Part shown: positions 9,161-18,314 of the stretch, piece by piece | Numbering within the stretch: the stretch's first letter is position 1 | Layout: the number at the start of each line of letters is the position of its first letter | Source of the DNA: Bacillus sp. JCM 19058 | GTDB taxonomy: Bacteria; Bacillota; Bacilli; Bacillales_H; Bacillaceae_D | DNA length: 31,090 bases | Assembly (NCBI GenBank): GCA_001310555.1 | Contig: BAXO01000065.1 | Location: 1 to 31,090 of the forward strand | Direction of reading: 5' to 3' | Translations under genes and position numbers: made by a program | Notes under the pieces: model-generated | The model's input: only the letters and a program-made list of their open reading frames with translations | The model's database searches: none | What the model was told of the DNA's origin: nothing

Positions 9161-9895
9161 TGGATCAGTTACTAGAGTACTCTTTTCGAATAACACCGGG
9201 CCTTCTATTGCTCATATTTACGTATATATTACTCTCTAAAGAAATGATCGCTTCTAAATTATTCGTACTTGTGTTCGGTTTTATCTTGGTGCGAGATGCT
9301 ATGACCGATGGGATTTTGGCAATTTGGTGTCTCCGAAAACACAGTTTGGCTTCGCTTCATCGAGGATGGTCTCTTGTTATCGATGCTGGCATTGACTTCA
9401 TTGCTGCTTACATTCGGTATTATTTATTTGAATAGGCGGCTAAATAAATTTTTAGTATGGTTTGGGCAAAGCAAACTTAATTCTCTGACAGTTGGACTGC
9501 TGGGGGCAATGGTCGTTATCACTCCCTTTTTGTTCATGTACAATTTAACACCGATTGAACAAAGAGGCGGTCTGATTTCGAACGATCTTCTTCTTCCATT
9601 ATTATTTTTGGCTCTCTTTGGAAATTTCATGGAAGAAGTATTGTTCAGAGGATATCTTCAAGGGTATTTTGAACAATTAACAGGGCCATGGCGAGCGGTT
9701 GTGCTTTCTGCTTTATTGTTTGCGATCGGGCATATTTTCCTCGCTACCACGGTTACCGATCTTGGGGTGGCAATTCTAGCGTTCACCTTGTATGAAGGAA
9801 TTGTTTGTGCCATTGTGCGTATGAAGCATGGTATCATTGCGGCTACCCTTACACATGGTCTGACAATATTTTTCCTTGCTTCCGGGATATTTTAA
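9160..9895 (+). pseudogene. CPBP-family intramembrane metalloprotease, one frameshift
   Basis: ATG at 9160 overlaps the TetR stop. The first segment holds two membrane helices and ends in LVRDAMT. The frame then shifts near 9303-9308 and continues with MGFWQFGVSENTVWLRF. RDAMTPxGFW is what I would expect in the family, so the junction is plausible. The catalytic region carries the Glu-Glu motif FMEEVLFRGYLQG, the second motif FAIGH and a final His in THGL. About 244 residues with six to eight helices. This break is not in a homopolymer. The family includes CAAX-processing and bacteriocin self-immunity proteases; the substrate is unknown. It is controlled together with the TetR gene. Confidence 0.8.
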
Positions 9896-10119
9896 ATAAT
9901 CGGAGCAATCTTGCGTTTTAAGCTCAATAAAAGTATGGAGTGAGTCGATGTTTGTTGACGTTTTCATGTCAATGAATCATATCGCCATTCAGCGTGCCGT
10001 GCCACCCAGGCAATGAATCTGTTAGGTGAAATTATAGTTAGTTCGTGACTGTGTTCCACGATTGCACCCTACGTAGAAGAATCAAATCAAGCCCACCATC
10101 TACTCTTGATGGGCATACC

Positions 10120-10836
10120 TCATTTCAAGTCTTTTTTTTGCCAAAGAACTATGGCTGTAATAGTCATCCATAAAAAGACAGATCCATAGAGTATTCGTTG
10201 GAAAAGACCAAAGGCAAAGAGCTCGGTAAACAGCGGCTGTAAAGATAATAGTGTCAGTGCCGTTGTAGTGATGAACACACAGAAGAAGGTCCAAAGCGAT
10301 AATTTTGGCATTTCCGTGCGAATGGAAAAACCAATCAAGATTAAGGCCGGGATTTGCACAAGCATTCCTGGAAGGGTGGGAAGGGTATGCCAAAGAAAAC
10401 TTACATCCGCGGGGATGATTCCAGCAAATGTGAAGCTGAGGCCAAAGATAACAAGGAAAATGGTCGCAATTCTTGTTTTTCGGTTATCTGGCCAAAATTG
10501 ATGTAAGAAAAGCGCGCCAACAAAAATGACAATGCCTGTAAATGTAAACGTCCAATTCATCAGTAAATGATAAGGTGAGCAGATTTCTAAAGATGAAAGT
10601 ACATATGTATCGGTTCCGCACGTCGTTATACCAAGATCACTCATGGGTTGTTCAAGGAAATTATAGGGAGCAGTAGTCGCTCGAATGACGATATATTCGA
10701 TAAAGAAGTATGCACTTAGCGAAATCCAGCATATAAAACCAATCTTTGCAGTTATAGCGTGTTGATGTCTAATCAGGAATGTCACACATAAAACGATAAT
10801 GGTTACTGAAGTCATTAACAAATAAGGTAGATCCAT
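10120..10836 (-). CDS. DUF998-family integral membrane protein
   Basis: 238 residues with about seven hydrophobic helices. The pattern fits DUF998: a conserved SDLG loop after the second helix (LEQPMSDLGITTCG), then SPYHLLMNWTF and a following hydrophobic helix, and IIPAD before a histidine-containing loop (WHTLP). The function of the family is unknown. The last codons lie in an A8 run (minus strand, 10132-10139); with seven A the end would be WQKKT instead of WQKKDLK, both plausible. A weak stem at 10091-10114 downstream may end the transcript. It appears to be a single-gene unit. Confidence 0.75.
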   Translation of the reverse strand: MDLPYLLMTSVTIIVLCVTFLIRHQHAITAKIGFICWISLSAYFFIEYIVIRATTAPYNFLEQPMSDLGITTCGTDTYVLSSLEICSPYHLLMNWTFTFTGIVIFVGALFLHQFWPDNRKTRIATIFLVIFGLSFTFAGIIPADVSFLWHTLPTLPGMLVQIPALILIGFSIRTEMPKLSLWTFFCVFITTTALTLLSLQPLFTELFAFGLFQRILYGSVFLWMTITAIVLWQKKDLK

Positions 10837-10977
10837 ACTATTTCATCCTTTGCCGTATATTCCCTTTATAAGTCCATAGTGGTAAGTGCCATTTTACTCC
10901 AGATTTATTCAATTAAAGCCACCATATCTGGAACAACTACTTGCTAGTATTAATATGTACTATGAATTATCATTCAT

Positions 10978-11415
10978 TTATTTGATTTTCTCAGCCAATT
11001 CCAAAATTATTCCCTCTGGCCCACGAACGTAGCATAATTTATAAGCGTTTTCGTAGTTTTGTATCTCACCAATAAGTTCCGCTCCATTCTTTTTCACTTT
11101 GGCAACAAGGGCTTCAATATCTTCAACAGCAAAGGCAATATGCCGGATACCCAGAGTATTTGCCAAAGGCCGCTGTATGCCGTTTTCATCTGATGGCGTG
11201 TGAAATTTTACTAGTTCTATATTCGCCTCACCGTCTGGCGTTCGCAACATGACAACTTCCTCTTTAACGTCTTGAAGTCCTATTATCCGCTCCACCCACT
11301 CACCCTCCACTTCTCCTTCTCCCAGCATCTCAAGGCCAAAGTCGAGAAAAAACGCTTTAGCGGCAGGAAGATCATTGACAATTATACCTACATGATCGAT
11401 TCGGTGAATTTTCAT
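10978..11415 (-). CDS. VOC-family protein, methylmalonyl-CoA epimerase-like
   Basis: Start taken at the second ATG (11415, MKIHRIDHVGIIV), because AGGAGG lies 7 nt upstream of it and only 1 nt from the first ATG at 11421. A complete two-module VOC fold of about 145 residues: His8 in DHVGIIV, Glu in NIELVKF, His in IRHIAFAV and Glu in IILELAEK are the four expected metal ligands. The order HVGI...NIELV...HIAF...ILELAE resembles methylmalonyl-CoA epimerases and lactoylglutathione lyases. No mutase or glyoxal-pathway genes are adjacent, so the substrate stays open. One of the few undamaged genes here. Confidence 0.85.
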   Translation of the reverse strand: MKIHRIDHVGIIVNDLPAAKAFFLDFGLEMLGEGEVEGEWVERIIGLQDVKEEVVMLRTPDGEANIELVKFHTPSDENGIQRPLANTLGIRHIAFAVEDIEALVAKVKKNGAELIGEIQNYENAYKLCYVRGPEGIILELAEKIK

Positions 11416-11421
11416 CTCCAT

Positions 11422-11585
11422 TCCTCCTATCTTCCTAAATTTATCACATATGCCTCCTAAGGATTTCTTCTCGTTTGCTTAATAGTTCTCCTCATTATTC
11501 AACAAGCCGATCCGATTGCTTAATAACGTAATTTAGCTACGCAAATGTATTTCAAAATATCCTTGACAATGCTATTAGAGAAATG
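11422..11585. other. Intergenic stretch before the repeat element
   Basis: AT-rich, no gene. It carries the upstream side of the minus-strand VOC gene. Together with the repeat and terminator that follow it makes up a 470-bp gene-free block. Confidence 0.4.
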
Positions 11586-11757
11586 AAAAATGCCTCGACT
11601 AAGCGCAAAGGGCCTGCTTAAGCAACGGATAAACTGGAGGCGCCGGCAGAGATAAAGGAAACGCAGTGACATCATGAACTGATGTTGACTTATCGAACAG
11701 AGACGAAGTAAGCTTGCTCGTTGTTCGGTGCTTGGAGTTTGACTGGACTTAGCTTGG
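11586..11757. repeat. Structured non-coding repeat of Bacillaceae type
   Basis: A GC-richer island with no ORF. It contains GCTTAAGC, GGATAAACTGGAGG, a small hairpin CATCA-tgaac-TGATG, GATGTTGACTTATCG and GGTGCTTGGAGTTTGACTGG. GATAA pairs with TTATC and CAACG with CGTTG at distance, so it could fold into one multi-stem structure. From memory, sequences with these blocks in this order occur as dispersed intergenic elements in Bacillus genomes; I cannot check copy number here. The boundaries are approximate. Confidence 0.5.
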
Positions 11758-11783
11758 TTAAGACATTATTCATGCCACATTTT

Positions 11784-11841
11784 AAAAAAATCCCCTATAG
11801 ATATCGAAATACGCTTTGCCCATTCGTTATCTATAGGGGAT
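11784..11841 (-). terminator. Rho-independent terminator of the TetR gene
   Basis: Arms TATCTATAGGGGAT (11828-11841) and ATCCCCTATAGATA (11790-11803) are perfect over 14 bp. After one T/T mismatch they extend by CGAA/TTCG. Read on the minus strand the stem is followed by seven T (11784-11790), the classic layout, and it sits about 50 nt after the stop of the TetR gene at 11893. The arms are unusually long for a simple terminator. Confidence 0.8.
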
Positions 11842-11892
11842 ACTTTGCTTTTACGAAATATGAAACGGATGCAGTTGTATATGGTTTATTGA

Positions 11893-12481
11893 TTAAAGTG
11901 TGTTCTCTCCATTTTCAAGGTGTCTATCAATCACTTGCATAGCCATTGTTTTCAGACGCGCGGCAGGGCCATCAAAGCCGAACACGGGAACGGAAGACAA
12001 TGCACCATTGATTATTAGCAGAAGCTGATCTGTTAAGCTATCGGCATCAACAGCTAACTGCTGGCTCAAACGTGAAAGTCGCAATCGTAGAGCGCGATTG
12101 TATTCTAACGCCAGACGGTGAGCAGGGTGATTTTCTTCAGAAAACTCGGCGAGGGCATTTAAAAAAGCACAACCCCGATGGTATTCAGGTCCAATAATTC
12201 AGCAGCGGTGGCATCAATGAGGGCCACCAATTGTGCTTTCGGTGAGCTTCATGTGCAGCAATCGCCTCATCAAAGTGTTGCCAATGGATATGATCCTGTT
12301 CTTCAAGATAAGCAGCAATTAAATCATCTTTGGTTGGGAAATGACGATAGAGAGTGGTCTTGGCCACCCCGGCTTGCTCAGCAATTGTATCAACACCAAC
12401 GGCACGAATGCCTTCACGATAAAACAAATCGGAAGCCACTTCTAGAACGCGTTGACGTGCGGATGAGCGTAGTGCTGTCAT
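11893..12481 (-). pseudogene. TetR-family regulator of the DHA2 efflux pump, frameshifted
   Basis: ATG at 12481 follows TTAGGTGA. The N-terminus is a clear TetR domain (RQRVLEVASDLFYREGI, VDTIAEQAGVAKTTLYRHFPTKDDLI). After AHEAHRK the frame is lost near 12240. The middle (AQLVALIDATAAELLD, then YHRGCAFLNALAEFSEENHPAH) is found in other frames, and the C-terminus (RLSRLSQQLAVDADSL...ALSSVPVFGF) is intact to 11893. Corrected length is about 195 residues. The breaks (near 12240 and 12190) are not in long A/T runs and the base composition is richer in GC than the flanks. It lies 110 bp downstream of the MFS gene on the same strand and is the likely repressor acting at 14256-14311. Confidence 0.8.
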
Positions 12482-12592
12482 TTTTATTCACCTAACAATC
12501 TCAAAATGTATAGTAAATTTCCCGGGTTAAGCGGCATTTTCACAAAACTTGTCATATCTTACAATGAAAGAGCCACTTTGTCTTAAAGTGTA

Positions 12593-14206
12593 TCACGAGC
12601 GCTCATCTTCAGCAAGGGAAGAACTATGCTTATCTGGTTCGACATGAGCCTCTCCGCTAGGCCGTACATGACGGAGCAGGACTATGGCGAAAACCGCGGC
12701 CACAATTCCAATCACTGCACTGATGCTGACAGAAGTGTTAAACCCTATCGTATAGGCCTCACGAGCGGTTTCAAGCAACTTAATGCTGAGCCGGAAGATA
12801 ACTGTTCGGCTGCAGCAATAGCGCTGCCCAGAGTATTCTCCGCCTCAAGCGGGACACCAGCAGGTATGCTATCGCTCATTTGATTTCGATACACAGCAGT
12901 ACCAACACTACCTAGGACCGCGACACCTAGTGCCATACCGAATTCCATGCAAGTCTGTGATATCGCCGACGCAGAGCCAGCCTTCTTAGGAGGAACTGAT
13001 CCGATAACCAGGTCAGTGCCCAACACCATTGTTGGGCTAATGCCGAAGAAGGCAATGACAAAGCCAATAATTAGCAAGGACAACCCGGAAGTTTGGTCAA
13101 CCTGTGTGAGTAATAGGAAACCGCCTGCTGAAATTATCAAGCCCAGCCCGACGATGTATCCCGGGGGTATCCGTCGCGCGAGATGCGGAGACAAGAGAGA
13201 ACCAACGATCATCGCGGCAGCCGAAGGCACCATCCACAGCCCGGCCAGCCACGATGATAGTCCTTCAACCATTTGCAAATACTGTGCGAAAAACATCGTA
13301 TTGCCGCCCACAGTGATTAGGACGAACAGCATAATCCCGAGAGCGATACTGAAGGAACGATAAGCGAATAAACGCAGATCAAGCAATGGGTTGGTCAATC
13401 GACGCTGCCTGATTCCAAACAGAACGCTAAAGACGAGACCAACCACAATAGACAGGACGGGAAGTATCGCAAGGCCGTCCTTGGCCAGTTCCTTAATTCC
13501 GTAGATGATCGGAAGGATGGTGGCTAGTGATAAAGCAACACTTGCCAGGTCCAGTCGTCCTGCCTTGGGGTCTCGGTATTCGGGAAGTAATACGGGCCCG
13601 GCCACAAGCAGTAATAGCATCACCGGCACACCCAATAGAAACACCGAGCCCCACCAGAAATACTCTAATAACACTCCACCGACCACTGGCCGATAGCTAC
13701 ACCGCTCAAAAAGCATGTCATCCATACGCTTACAGCAATCGCGCGCTGTTGAGGATTCCGAAACATATTGCTAATCAGGGCCAAGGTGGAGGGCATTAAA
13801 GTCGCTCCGGCAATTCCGAGCAGTGCACGATTTAGGATCAGCATCTCTGGGTTGATGGAGTATGCGGCTGCTACAGAAGCAATACTGAATACACCTGCAC
13901 CGATCAGTAGCAGTTTCCTGCGGCCAATCCGATCGCCCAGTGTACCCATTGTGATCAGAAAACCAGCGATCATGAATCCGTAGATGTCCATAATCCACAA
14001 CAATTGAGCGGCAGTAGGTTGCAGATCTGCTGCCAAGTGAGGAGCAGCTAGGAAAAGGACACTTAAATCCAGGGAAAGCAACAGTGTAGGCAGAGCGAGC
14101 ACAGCAAGCCCGATCCATTCCCGCTTCCCAGCTCGAGGTGTACGTCAGTCGCTATAGCAGAGTCCTTGTCAGTATTACTTTGATTATTTCCTGAGTTGTT
14201 CATCAT
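12593..14206 (-). pseudogene. DHA2-family (SmvA/QacA/LfrA-like) MFS multidrug efflux pump, frameshifted
   Basis: ATG at 14206 or 14203 follows GAAAGGATG; 14203 has the better spacing. Membrane segments start at LALPTLLLSLDLSVLFLAAP. ELLWIxDIY-like LLWIMDIYGFMIAG, motif A GTLGDRIGRRKLLLIGA and motif C SGVAIGPVVGG (the last only after correcting a lost base near 13703) identify a 14-helix drug/proton antiporter of the DHA2 family. Further breaks are near 14140 in the N-terminal tail and near 12760 before the last helix. The C-terminal tail is hydrophilic (VEPDKHSSSLAEDERS). Corrected length is about 535 residues. Typical substrates in the family are quaternary ammonium compounds, biguanides and dyes. 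GC content is visibly higher than the flanks, suggesting transfer. Confidence 0.85.
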
Positions 14207-14255
14207 CTCATCCTTTCGAAGTTCTATTTACAAGCTTGATCCTTAACACGAAACG

Positions 14256-14317
14256 ATACAAAACGGTTTTGTATTGACACATTTAAAACGATACAATACA
14301 GTATTGTATCGTGTCAA
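14256..14317 (-). promoter_or_regulatory. Promoter with twin palindromic operators for the DHA2 pump
   Basis: Two near-identical palindromes: ATACAAAAC-G-GTTTTGTAT at 14256-14274 (perfect 9-bp arms) and CGATACAATAC-A-GTATTGTATCG at 14289-14311 (perfect 11-bp arms). Their centres are 35 bp apart; both fit ATACAAWAC-N-GTWTTGTAT. On the minus strand TTGACA (14317-14312) is directly followed by the second palindrome, which fills the spacer before a TATCGT-like -10. A repressor bound there would exclude RNA polymerase. The obvious candidate is the TetR gene downstream of the pump. Confidence 0.75.
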
Positions 14318-14486
14318 GAATTACTTTTTGTTCCAAATAAGACCATTATTTTTCACTTTGAAGAGCGGAAAAAATGACGTTTTTCCACTGAAGAATAGGC
14401 CTATCAATCAAAAAGTCTATAAAAGAAAGGTTGTACCAGTATACAAATTTGAAGACTTTAATGACTGGGCTTTGTCCAGCTTATTA

Positions 14487-15601
14487 TTAAACAGAATACT
14501 TTACGGGGACAACCAACCCTATAAGTCCAATGAGAGAAAATAAAACAAAGCTAAAGGAGAATGAAATCACATCGATTGTCCCTCCAGCAATGAAAGAACC
14601 AATAGATTGACTATCCCTAAAAATAAAAATGATAAACTAACACCCATCGATGGAAAATTCGTAAAGATACGTGTGGACCAAACAATTAAAATTCCTGTCA
14701 TAAATATATAAGTCACTCCAAAAAAAATTGCAGAGGAGTATATAGTCATAGCATTAGGTAGAGTAATAATAATGATAGAGACCATCATCATCATGAGAGT
14801 TAGGCGGTAGGATAAGGCTAGACCAGCTCTCTTTATAAAACCTCCTGTAAACCCTCCAATGACTCCTGCAACTCCCATCAAAACCCAAAAGAACACACTT
14901 TCAAAGTTACTCATGTGATGAACAGCTGTTAAATAACTTCTTGAAAACGTCCAATAAACTGAAGAACTTACACCTACAATTAAAGAAGCGGTTAGTAAGG
15001 GCTTAGCTTGTTTTATGGAATAAAGCCACTTTATTTGTTCTGTTCTTACTGAAACAGAAACTTTAGAGGGGATAATTAATGTATTCCAAATGGATACGGC
15101 TAAAGCTATAACGGCAAAAAGAATAAACGAGAGTCTCCAATGTTCGGTGAAAAGAAGTGCGATAGGACCAGACACTATTAGCCCGAAACTCGTTCCACTA
15201 TTCATCCAAGTATTTCCTCTATCTTTATCCTTTTCCTTTAAGGAGGTTGCTGCGATTTGAGCATATGCAGGTGATGACCAGCCACTTCCAAACCCAGCGA
15301 CAAAGGCGCTAGAAGCTAACATATAAAAATTAGACGAAAATGCAATTCCTAATAAGCCCAGCATTGCACTCAGTCCAGCAAATTGGATGGCTCTCCGTTG
15401 ACCCCATTTTTGAATTAAAAGTGAAGAAATCAATAAAGCTAAAGTATAGGATGCATAAGCGGTTGAACTAACAAAACCAGCATTACTTTCTGTGAGACTT
15501 AGTGAATCTGAAATATGAGGTAGAAATAGCCCAAAACTAAATCGAGCGAACGCATAAGTAACACCAACCATCGCAATTCCTGGTAGTACATACTTCCACA
15601 T
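14487..15601 (-). CDS. YbfB/YjiJ-like MFS transporter, C-terminal frameshift
   Basis: ATG at 15601 follows AAAAAAGGAG. The readable frame gives 344 residues (to 14567) with at least ten helices: FARFSFGLFLPHISDSLSLTE at the N-terminus, IQKWGQRRA in the motif-A loop, and GFGSGWSSPAYAQIAATS. Near 14616 the frame shifts: if GATAGTCAATC had one more G, the protein would continue FLGIGQSIGSFIAGGTIDV with the last helix and stop at 14487 (about 371 residues), the normal length. As given, the last two helices are replaced by NLLVLSLLEGQSM. The substrate is unknown. It is regulated with the TetR gene to its right through a shared operator. Confidence 0.8.
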
Positions 15602-15617
15602 AGATACAAGCTCCTTT

Positions 15618-15639
15618 TTTAGATAGAACGATCATTATA
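15618..15639 (-). promoter_or_regulatory. TetR operator in the MFS promoter, copy 1
   Basis: A 22-bp segment (core TAGATAGAACGATCATTATA on the plus strand) is identical to 16230-16251, upstream of the neighbouring TetR gene in the same orientation. AACGATCATT is a near-palindrome (8 of 10). Read on the minus strand it contains TATAAT, so binding would cover the -10 element of the MFS promoter. Confidence 0.7.
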
Positions 15640-15655
15640 TTTATTAGTTTAAAAT

Positions 15656-15685
15656 GAGTAAGCTAAAGATTAATCTAGCTTACTC
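15656..15685 (-). terminator. Hairpin terminator of the TetR gene
   Basis: GAGTAAGCTA (15656-15665) and TAGCTTACTC (15676-15685) are perfect 10-bp arms with a 10-nt loop, overlapping the corrected TetR stop codon at 15680. On the minus strand the stem is followed by ATTTTAAAC, a weak U-tract, so termination may be partial and allow some read-through into the MFS gene. Confidence 0.55.
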
Positions 15686-16217
15686 TTTAAACATATTTTC
15701 TACTAGGTAGGTAAGGTTTTTAGCAACAACGTTCAAATCTAATACTTCGGATAATGCAGTAGCACCTTCAAACAAAATGGCTAACTGAGTTGAGCGATTT
15801 TGCGTAAAACCATGTTCATAAAAAAAATGAGATTAAATTATTTTTGTGAGCCACTACTTGCCCCACGATTTCTTCATTTTCAAAAGAATATTCTTCTTTT
15901 GCTCTTAAAAACATACATCCGTTTGTTCCGTGATCGCGTTGCCACTTCATATGTGCTTCAGCTAATAACAACGCAATCGAAAGACTACCTTCTGTAATTT
16001 TTCTTGTAACAGCTGCGTTCAAAAGTGAAAAATATCTCATCTCTCGATTTTTAAGTACTTCTAGAATCAGGTCTTCTTTAGAGCCAAAATGATTGTATAA
16101 CGTCATTAAAGCGACTCCTGCTTCATTCACTATCCGCTTGAGTCCGATGGCGTGAAAGCCGTTTTGATAAAATAATATTTCTGCATGTTGTAACAAATCT
16201 TGTTTCTTTTTACTCAT
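15680..16217 (-). pseudogene. TetR-family regulator of the YbfB-like MFS gene, one run frameshift
   Basis: ATG at 16217 (MSKKKQDLLQHAEILFYQNGF) follows AGAGGGTG; upstream codons lie within the operator and are unlikely to be used. The helix-turn-helix (LKRIVNEAGVALMTLYNHFGSKEDLI) is followed by a TetR C-terminal domain. The frame breaks in the A8 run 15820-15827. With seven bases it continues SFFYEHGFTQNRSTQLAILF...LVENMFKE and stops at 15680, giving 178 residues. The loss as given would remove about 45 residues of the dimerisation domain. It probably represses itself and the MFS gene through the two 22-bp sites. Confidence 0.85.
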
Positions 16218-16229
16218 TTTTGCACCCTC

Positions 16230-16251
16230 TTTAGATAGAACGATCATTATA
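16230..16251 (-). promoter_or_regulatory. TetR operator in its own promoter, copy 2
   Basis: Identical over 22 bp to 15618-15639 and placed 12 bp before the start codon, just upstream of the ribosome binding site, with TATAAT inside when read on the minus strand. This indicates autoregulation in parallel with control of the MFS gene. Confidence 0.7.
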
Positions 16252-16380
16252 AAAATATCATACAATCAGCCACTTTACAACCAATAAATAACACATCTGC
16301 CCTCTTTAAATGAACAATGGCCCACATTTGAGTTATTATATTAATAAGAAAATATAACTATATGGTTGGGAGTGTTTAAA

Positions 16381-17010
16381 ATGCACTATGTGTTTGTTCA
16401 TGGACTGGGCCAAAATTTCTCAAGTTGGAATAAAATCATTGAAAGTTTAAATTTAGATTTGAACGTGTCCTGTCCAGATCTGTTCACTCTTCTTGGTAAC
16501 ACCAATCCTACTTATGAGAATTTGTATCATGAATTCAAAGGATATTGCGATAATTTAAGAGGCCCCTTAAACTTATGCGGCATTTCTTTAGGTGCCATAT
16601 TATCACTTAATTATACCATTGACCGACCGGACAAGGTTACTTCTCTAGTTTTAATTGGTGCACAATACAAAGTGCCGAAGCTACTATTTGCCATTCAGAA
16701 CTGTATGTTTTATTTTATGCCTAAAGCTGTATTTCTGAAAATGGGTGTTGATAAGAAACAAGTCATTGGTTTAACAAAATCTATGACACATTTGAATTTC
16801 ACCAAAGAATTAGTAGATATTACATGCGATTCTTTGATTGTATGTGGAGAGAAGGATTTTGCAAATAAACGCGCAGCGGAAAAATTAAATACCCATATAA
16901 GCAACTCGAAGTATTTATTGATAAAAGGCGGAGGGCATGAGTTAAATAAAGACCATTCAGGTGAATTATCTTATATACTTGACCGCTTTTGGTCCAAAGA
17001 AAAGAAATAA
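16381..17010 (+). CDS. Alpha/beta hydrolase (small esterase-like)
   Basis: ATG 16381 (MHYVFVHGLGQNFSSW) is chosen because GGGAG lies about 10 nt upstream; an in-frame TTG at 16366 would add five residues. About 209 residues and intact. Features: oxyanion region HGLGQ, nucleophile elbow G-I-S-L-G, Asp in GEKDFAN and His in GGGHELN. The compact size and weak cap resemble the single-domain carboxylesterases or lipases of the YdjP/MenH-like group; the substrate cannot be told. A terminator follows directly, so it is a single-gene unit. Confidence 0.85.
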   Translation: MHYVFVHGLGQNFSSWNKIIESLNLDLNVSCPDLFTLLGNTNPTYENLYHEFKGYCDNLRGPLNLCGISLGAILSLNYTIDRPDKVTSLVLIGAQYKVPKLLFAIQNCMFYFMPKAVFLKMGVDKKQVIGLTKSMTHLNFTKELVDITCDSLIVCGEKDFANKRAAEKLNTHISNSKYLLIKGGGHELNKDHSGELSYILDRFWSKEKK

Positions 17011-17024
17011 CCTCATGCAGAAAG

Positions 17025-17060
17025 GCGCTGCTCGTTAAACAAGCAGCGCTCGATTGTTTA
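17025..17060 (+). terminator. Rho-independent terminator of the hydrolase
   Basis: GCGCTGCT (17025-17032, with a flanking G) and AGCAGCGC (17042-17049) form a GC-rich stem with a 9-nt loop, then TCGATTGTTTAATT. It lies 15 nt after the stop codon. A second small stem GCGAAAT/ATTTCGC at 17133-17149 may serve the convergent kinase gene. Confidence 0.75.
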
Positions 17061-17198
17061 ATTGACTCCCGGATTAAAAAGCTTCTTAAATACGTTTATT
17101 AGTCACAACAATAATTAATTAAAATAATTTTTGCGAAATTCCATTTCGCGTAAGCTTGGAAAGTTGTCTTCGGGTTATACAAAAGATCTCCCGAAAGG

Positions 17199-18149
17199 CT
17201 ATTTACACTCCTCAAACCATTCAGGTGGTTTATTATTGATAAAATCATGAGTTTCAATTATACCCCGAGTCCTTTCTTGTACGTACTTTAAATTCCCCAT
17301 GACATGACCACCAATTTGACTCGCATGCAAATTTAAAGCAACAAACAAGTTATACTTTCTCCAGAATAGATCAGGAATTTTGTTATTAAAGTATCCCATT
17401 ACCTGACCTTTGGCAAAATAAGCGCTTACCTGTATGGTATATTTAGGTAGTTTAAAAAATTCTTCTAATGGATCGCCCCAATCAAATCGATCAAAATCAA
17501 TAATACCATTTAATTTCTTGTCTTTTATAATTAAATTTTGAGGGTGAAAGTCATCATGCTGAAAACAAACGGGACTATTTTTTTAAGATAGGTATATTCT
17601 CATTGATATAGCTTTCCATAAATCTCTGTTTATAGAAAGTAAGTCCTAACCCTTTGCATGTTTTTATTTTATTTCGATATTTTTCTAACCGTTTTTTTAT
17701 ACCAATTAAAAGAATGATCCCGAGTGATTAAATGAATTTTCCTTAATTCTTTTCCGGCCTGTACCCCAACCTGATATTGTAAGTCTGTTCCTAATGCTGC
17801 CAAAGCTGAATCTCCACTCGTTCCATCTATGTATGATAATACTAAGTAGCACACTTGCTTCTCTTCGTCTGATTCAAATATTATTGGTTGATGGCACAAA
17901 ACATCATTTTCATAATGCTTCTTTAGTAAATCAAATTGAAGCCTAATCCTATCCTTTTTCTCAATACTGTAGAATTTCAATAGATATACTGGTTTGCCGC
18001 TGTCTGAATAGAGCTTAACTTTTTTTTGCATTTGAATGCCCAGATTTTAATTCCTTATACGTGTCTACTGCTAAATTGTGAGAAGAAATAATATCTTTAA
18101 TATTAATCCTCACCCCTCCTATTTTCACAGAATCATTTTCTAAATACAC
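17199..18149 (-). pseudogene. APH/choline-kinase-like phosphotransferase, three run frameshifts
   Basis: GTG at 18149 is a tentative start (GGAGG 11 nt upstream). The N-lobe reads RINIKDIISSHNLAVDTYKELK, then KVKLYSDSGKPVYLLKFYS after removing one base from T8 18020-18027. Two more breaks, T7 17692-17698 and T7 17578-17584 (each needing 6), join the C-lobe. That lobe holds the catalytic motif HDDFHPQNLII (H-x-D-x(4)-N) and the metal motif IIDFDRFDWGDP, diagnostic of the aminoglycoside phosphotransferase/choline kinase fold. Corrected length is about 315 residues. Members phosphorylate antibiotics, sugars or choline; I cannot assign a substrate and do not call it a resistance gene. Confidence 0.8.
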
Positions 18150-18314
18150 TCCGTTCAATTCCTCCGTATTGTCTACGAACACCCCTAGATATCATCTCTA
18201 CTTCAATTTTGGTATCTTTGTTTCGCTTTTTGTACCGGTATCCAAATTTCGGTTTTATTTTTCAGGCTTTCTTTATGATCGCATTTTCTCATGATCTAAC
18301 AAAATCAGAATGTG

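Noticed and set aside
12947..13983. Several plus-strand open frames in the GC-richer segment
   Set aside because: Antisense to the DHA2 pump; longer open shadows are expected at higher GC.
14274..14543. 89-codon plus-strand open frame
   Set aside because: It starts inside the twin-operator promoter and runs antisense over the true C-terminus of the MFS gene; no ribosome binding site.
17199..18149. Calling the APH-fold gene an antibiotic-resistance gene
   Set aside because: The H-x-D-x(4)-N and DFD motifs only show the kinase fold; nothing visible ties it to an aminoglycoside or macrolide, and it is interrupted.
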